A stretch of 64,000 bases of DNA from Anisakis pegreffii (Eukaryota > Nematoda > Chromadorea > Rhabditida > Anisakidae). The translations under genes were made by a program, and so were the position numbers. Shown piece by piece: positions 61,656 to 64,000 of the stretch (position 1 is the stretch's first letter; each line of letters starts with the position of its first letter). The DNA lies in the NCBI GenBank assembly GCA_035041965.1, contig JAPYMA010000125.1, positions 1 to 64,000 on the forward strand, given 5' to 3'. The notes under the pieces are model-generated. The model ran no database searches. It saw nothing but the letters and a program-made list of their open reading frames with translations, and was not told the origin of the DNA.

Positions 61656-63902
61656 AAAAGAATGTTGTTAGAGTTAACATCCATCATTTCATCTAACTAT
61701 CATCTACTCATAAATATGACAATATATGCTCTCATATTTGAAAATTCATTAATCCTCGCTATTCGTTTCACTCAAATTCATTCTTCCGCTCACATACAAT
61801 TTTTTTCCCCAAATTAATTTTCATTCAGTGAACGTATAACGCAATAAAATGAATAATAAGCAGGCCATGATCCAAACGCCAACTCATCAGACAGTATGAA
61901 TATGTAATGAAACAGTAGCGGTATGGGTAGAGCAATAACAATTTTATTGTTTCAAAAATACATCTTGCTTCGTTCGATAATATTTGAATAAGTGTATTAA
62001 TTTCGAAACTAAAATGTACTATATCATATGTCATGACAATTTTATTTCTTTTTGATGAATGACGCTGATTTTTTTTCGCTTATTCTATCTGTTCATGCTG
62101 AAAAGCTCACATGTAATATGACAAAAAGTAAATCCATCGATGAGGAGCAGAGAACTCAAAATACGAGCTGGAACAACGAACCCTTATCTGAATTTATAAA
62201 GTAAATAAACATGAAACTGCTTTGAGAGGCCCAATTCAAGTGGAGAATGAGTGAGGTTCGTTCATCAGTCAATAAGTAATCATAGCCAGTCGTAATATAG
62301 TGATTCCGATGAAAGTTCACTATTCAATTATAGAACATCATCGTAAGCCACCGCATTCTTCACTATTGTTCACTGTTGAGTAGTAAGTAGCAAATGCTTG
62401 GCAGTAGGCCTCATATCACGAACAATATTCTTTATGCTTCTTCATTCGGTTGTTAATTTACATATTTATTCAATTGAGAGTGCTTCATTTAGCCCACAAT
62501 CAATCTTCACAACTAACATTCACTCAGTCGTTTCCATCCTTCCACAAAAATAACTTTGTTTAATCGACTAACTCACTATTCCTGAATCAAATCTAATTTC
62601 AGTTTCACTTATGAAGAATGAATAGTGTAAGCAGAGGATATGTTTAAATTGTCGATCATCGTGTGCATCATCTCTTATGGATGATCGAGTGAATGCAGGA
62701 AATATATAAGTGAACGTTTAATTATGATGATAATAATTTTCTTGTGCAGGATGACTTTGAGATTTAAGGTTGTTGCTAAAAAGGGTTGATAAGGTGCAAA
62801 AATTGATAATATCAACACTCTTATTATAGTGATTCAAAAGAGAGGACGACAAACGAAGGAACGCATTGTAATGTGTGTTCGCTGGTGGTGAAGTTGAAAT
62901 AACGATGAGAAATTCGTTGAACTGACAAGCTGCTGCTGCTAAGTAAAAGAAGTCATAGGTCATCGAATAGCCACAGGCAGCTAATAATTTCCATGCTATC
63001 TCGATAAATATCTACAATCAATTACTTACTGCTTTCGGGATCGAGAAAGTATTCACTATGAAATTTCATTTTTCAATTTCCTTTTCTTTTGGTTAATGAA
63101 GGAAATTCCAATTTATCATACATTTAGTACTTGAACGTCATCATATATGGACAGATGAATGTAAAATTATTTATGTATTTTTTAGCGCTATGTTCCTATA
63201 ATTGTATGATCATAAATACAACTGATATTGATGCCTGTTCATAAGTGATTATTGAATTTGATGTAGCGTTGAGCCTACCTCCTCCTCACTCTGAATAAGC
63301 GTTGAGTCTCTTTTATTAGGAGGATGAACATCGCCCGATTCGGATCAGTTGTACACAGAAACACTAAACGAATTAAGGCAATTGTATGGTGTAACAACAC
63401 AATGAATTGCATTGTGCTTCTCTCGTGTCTCCTTAATTGTCTTGTAAGTCTGAAAGGAAGTATTAATGACCTTTGACCCTAAACAGCCGTCACTTCACCG
63501 CCACTCATCGATTCATTCATCCACTCATTCGGCTTTTCACACTCCTTCTAACACAACTGCTGTTTCCTTTATTCTAGTTTTTTTTGAAGAATACAAATTA
63601 TCCACCACAGAGATTAATTTCCATCAGTTTCGCTTGTCCTCTCTTTCATTAACACATTTTAACATTAAGCAAGTCAGCTTTTTGTATTCCGTGTATCCAC
63701 TGACTATATTCATATGTATATAAACTTATGGATGCATTACATTCTTTCTTCCTCATTGTCAGTAGAATATGGAATGAATATATTTATCGCTTTGGAACAA
63801 GGAGATGATTCAGTATGATGAGGATGAGAAAAGAAAAACGATTTTTCTGTTTTTAGTTTTGTTTGACGTGATAAATCTGAAATGTTCCGTTTTTTTTTTC
63901 AG
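61656..63902. other. Intergenic or intronic region before the Ig-domain exon
   Basis: No supported gene. It probably includes a long intron or the promoter of the gene whose exon begins at 63903, since that exon starts at an acceptor and so needs an upstream exon. Confidence 0.45.
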
Positions 63903-64000
63903 ATGCGTATAATTTGGGCTAAAGTTGGTAGACCAATATCGCTGGATTGTACACTAGAAAAAATGCCAACAGATGATAATAATTTTGCACTGGAATGGCG
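63903..64000 (+). CDS. Partial Ig-domain protein exon (cut by window end)
   Basis: A strong acceptor (TTTTTTTTTCAG) opens a frame reading ...AKVGRPISLDCTLEKMPTDDNNFALEWR up to the window edge. VGRPISLDC is a classic Ig B-strand with its Cys, and ALEWR supplies the C-strand Trp about 17 residues on. This fits a cell-surface or secreted immunoglobulin-superfamily protein such as an adhesion or guidance receptor. Upstream exons were not found and the rest lies outside the window. Confidence 0.65.
   Translation, partial: MRIIWAKVGRPISLDCTLEKMPTDDNNFALEW

Overview
The window is AT-rich, intron-dense animal DNA, most likely from a nematode (inferred). Exons are short, introns run from tens of bases to several kb, donors are mostly GT, and many acceptors read TTTTCAG. 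Several proteins resemble known families closely enough to fix most exon junctions. Large stretches are simple repeats (AT, ATT) and small non-autonomous mobile elements. There are no bacterial operons, no CRISPR array, and no tRNA or rRNA gene that I could recognise.

Layout. 1-2826: nested tandem array with a 582-bp core and extra ~177-bp sub-repeats. 5073-12939 (-): a large gene of unknown family with at least 13 exons; one intron holds a ~1.5 kb fold-back element and a near-perfect 62-bp hairpin. 15238-19927 (-): complete SBK-family protein kinase, 444 aa, with Asn in place of the catalytic-loop Asp. 21586-24559 (-): Ser/Thr/Pro/His-rich protein. 24.6-32.4 kb: repeats, no convincing gene. 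32389-33779 (-): PIR-1/DUSP11-type RNA phosphatase. 34.5-38.4 kb: fold-back element carrying satellite related to the array at the window start. 38883-41959 (+): CHCHD1/MRPS37 twin-CX9C mitoribosomal protein, with a 923-bp element in intron 1. 42976-43819 (+): Ly6/uPAR-like protein, probably GPI-anchored. 44370-47463 (-): complete erlin, nine exons, 337 aa. 49365-51836 (+): LEPROT/Vps55 protein with two alternative last exons. 53520-54309 (+): small unknown protein. 55835-57016 (+): secreted, basic-site-rich precursor. 60440-61647: hAT-like element with an 8-9 bp target duplication. 63903-64000 (+): start of an Ig-domain exon cut by the window edge.

The genes do not form one pathway. They are ordinary eukaryotic neighbours: endoplasmic reticulum lipid-raft quality control (erlin), endosomal sorting (LEPROT), mitochondrial translation (MRPS37), RNA 5'-end processing (PIR-1), signalling (SBK kinase) and cell surface (Ly6, Ig). 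The most notable points are the duplicated LEPROT last exon, the D-to-N change in the kinase, the frequent AAG/GAG splice acceptors, and the recurring pattern of satellites growing inside mobile elements that sit in introns.

All gene models are hand-spliced. Where a family is recognised, junctions are supported by reading-phase agreement plus homology; elsewhere by phase and splice signals only.
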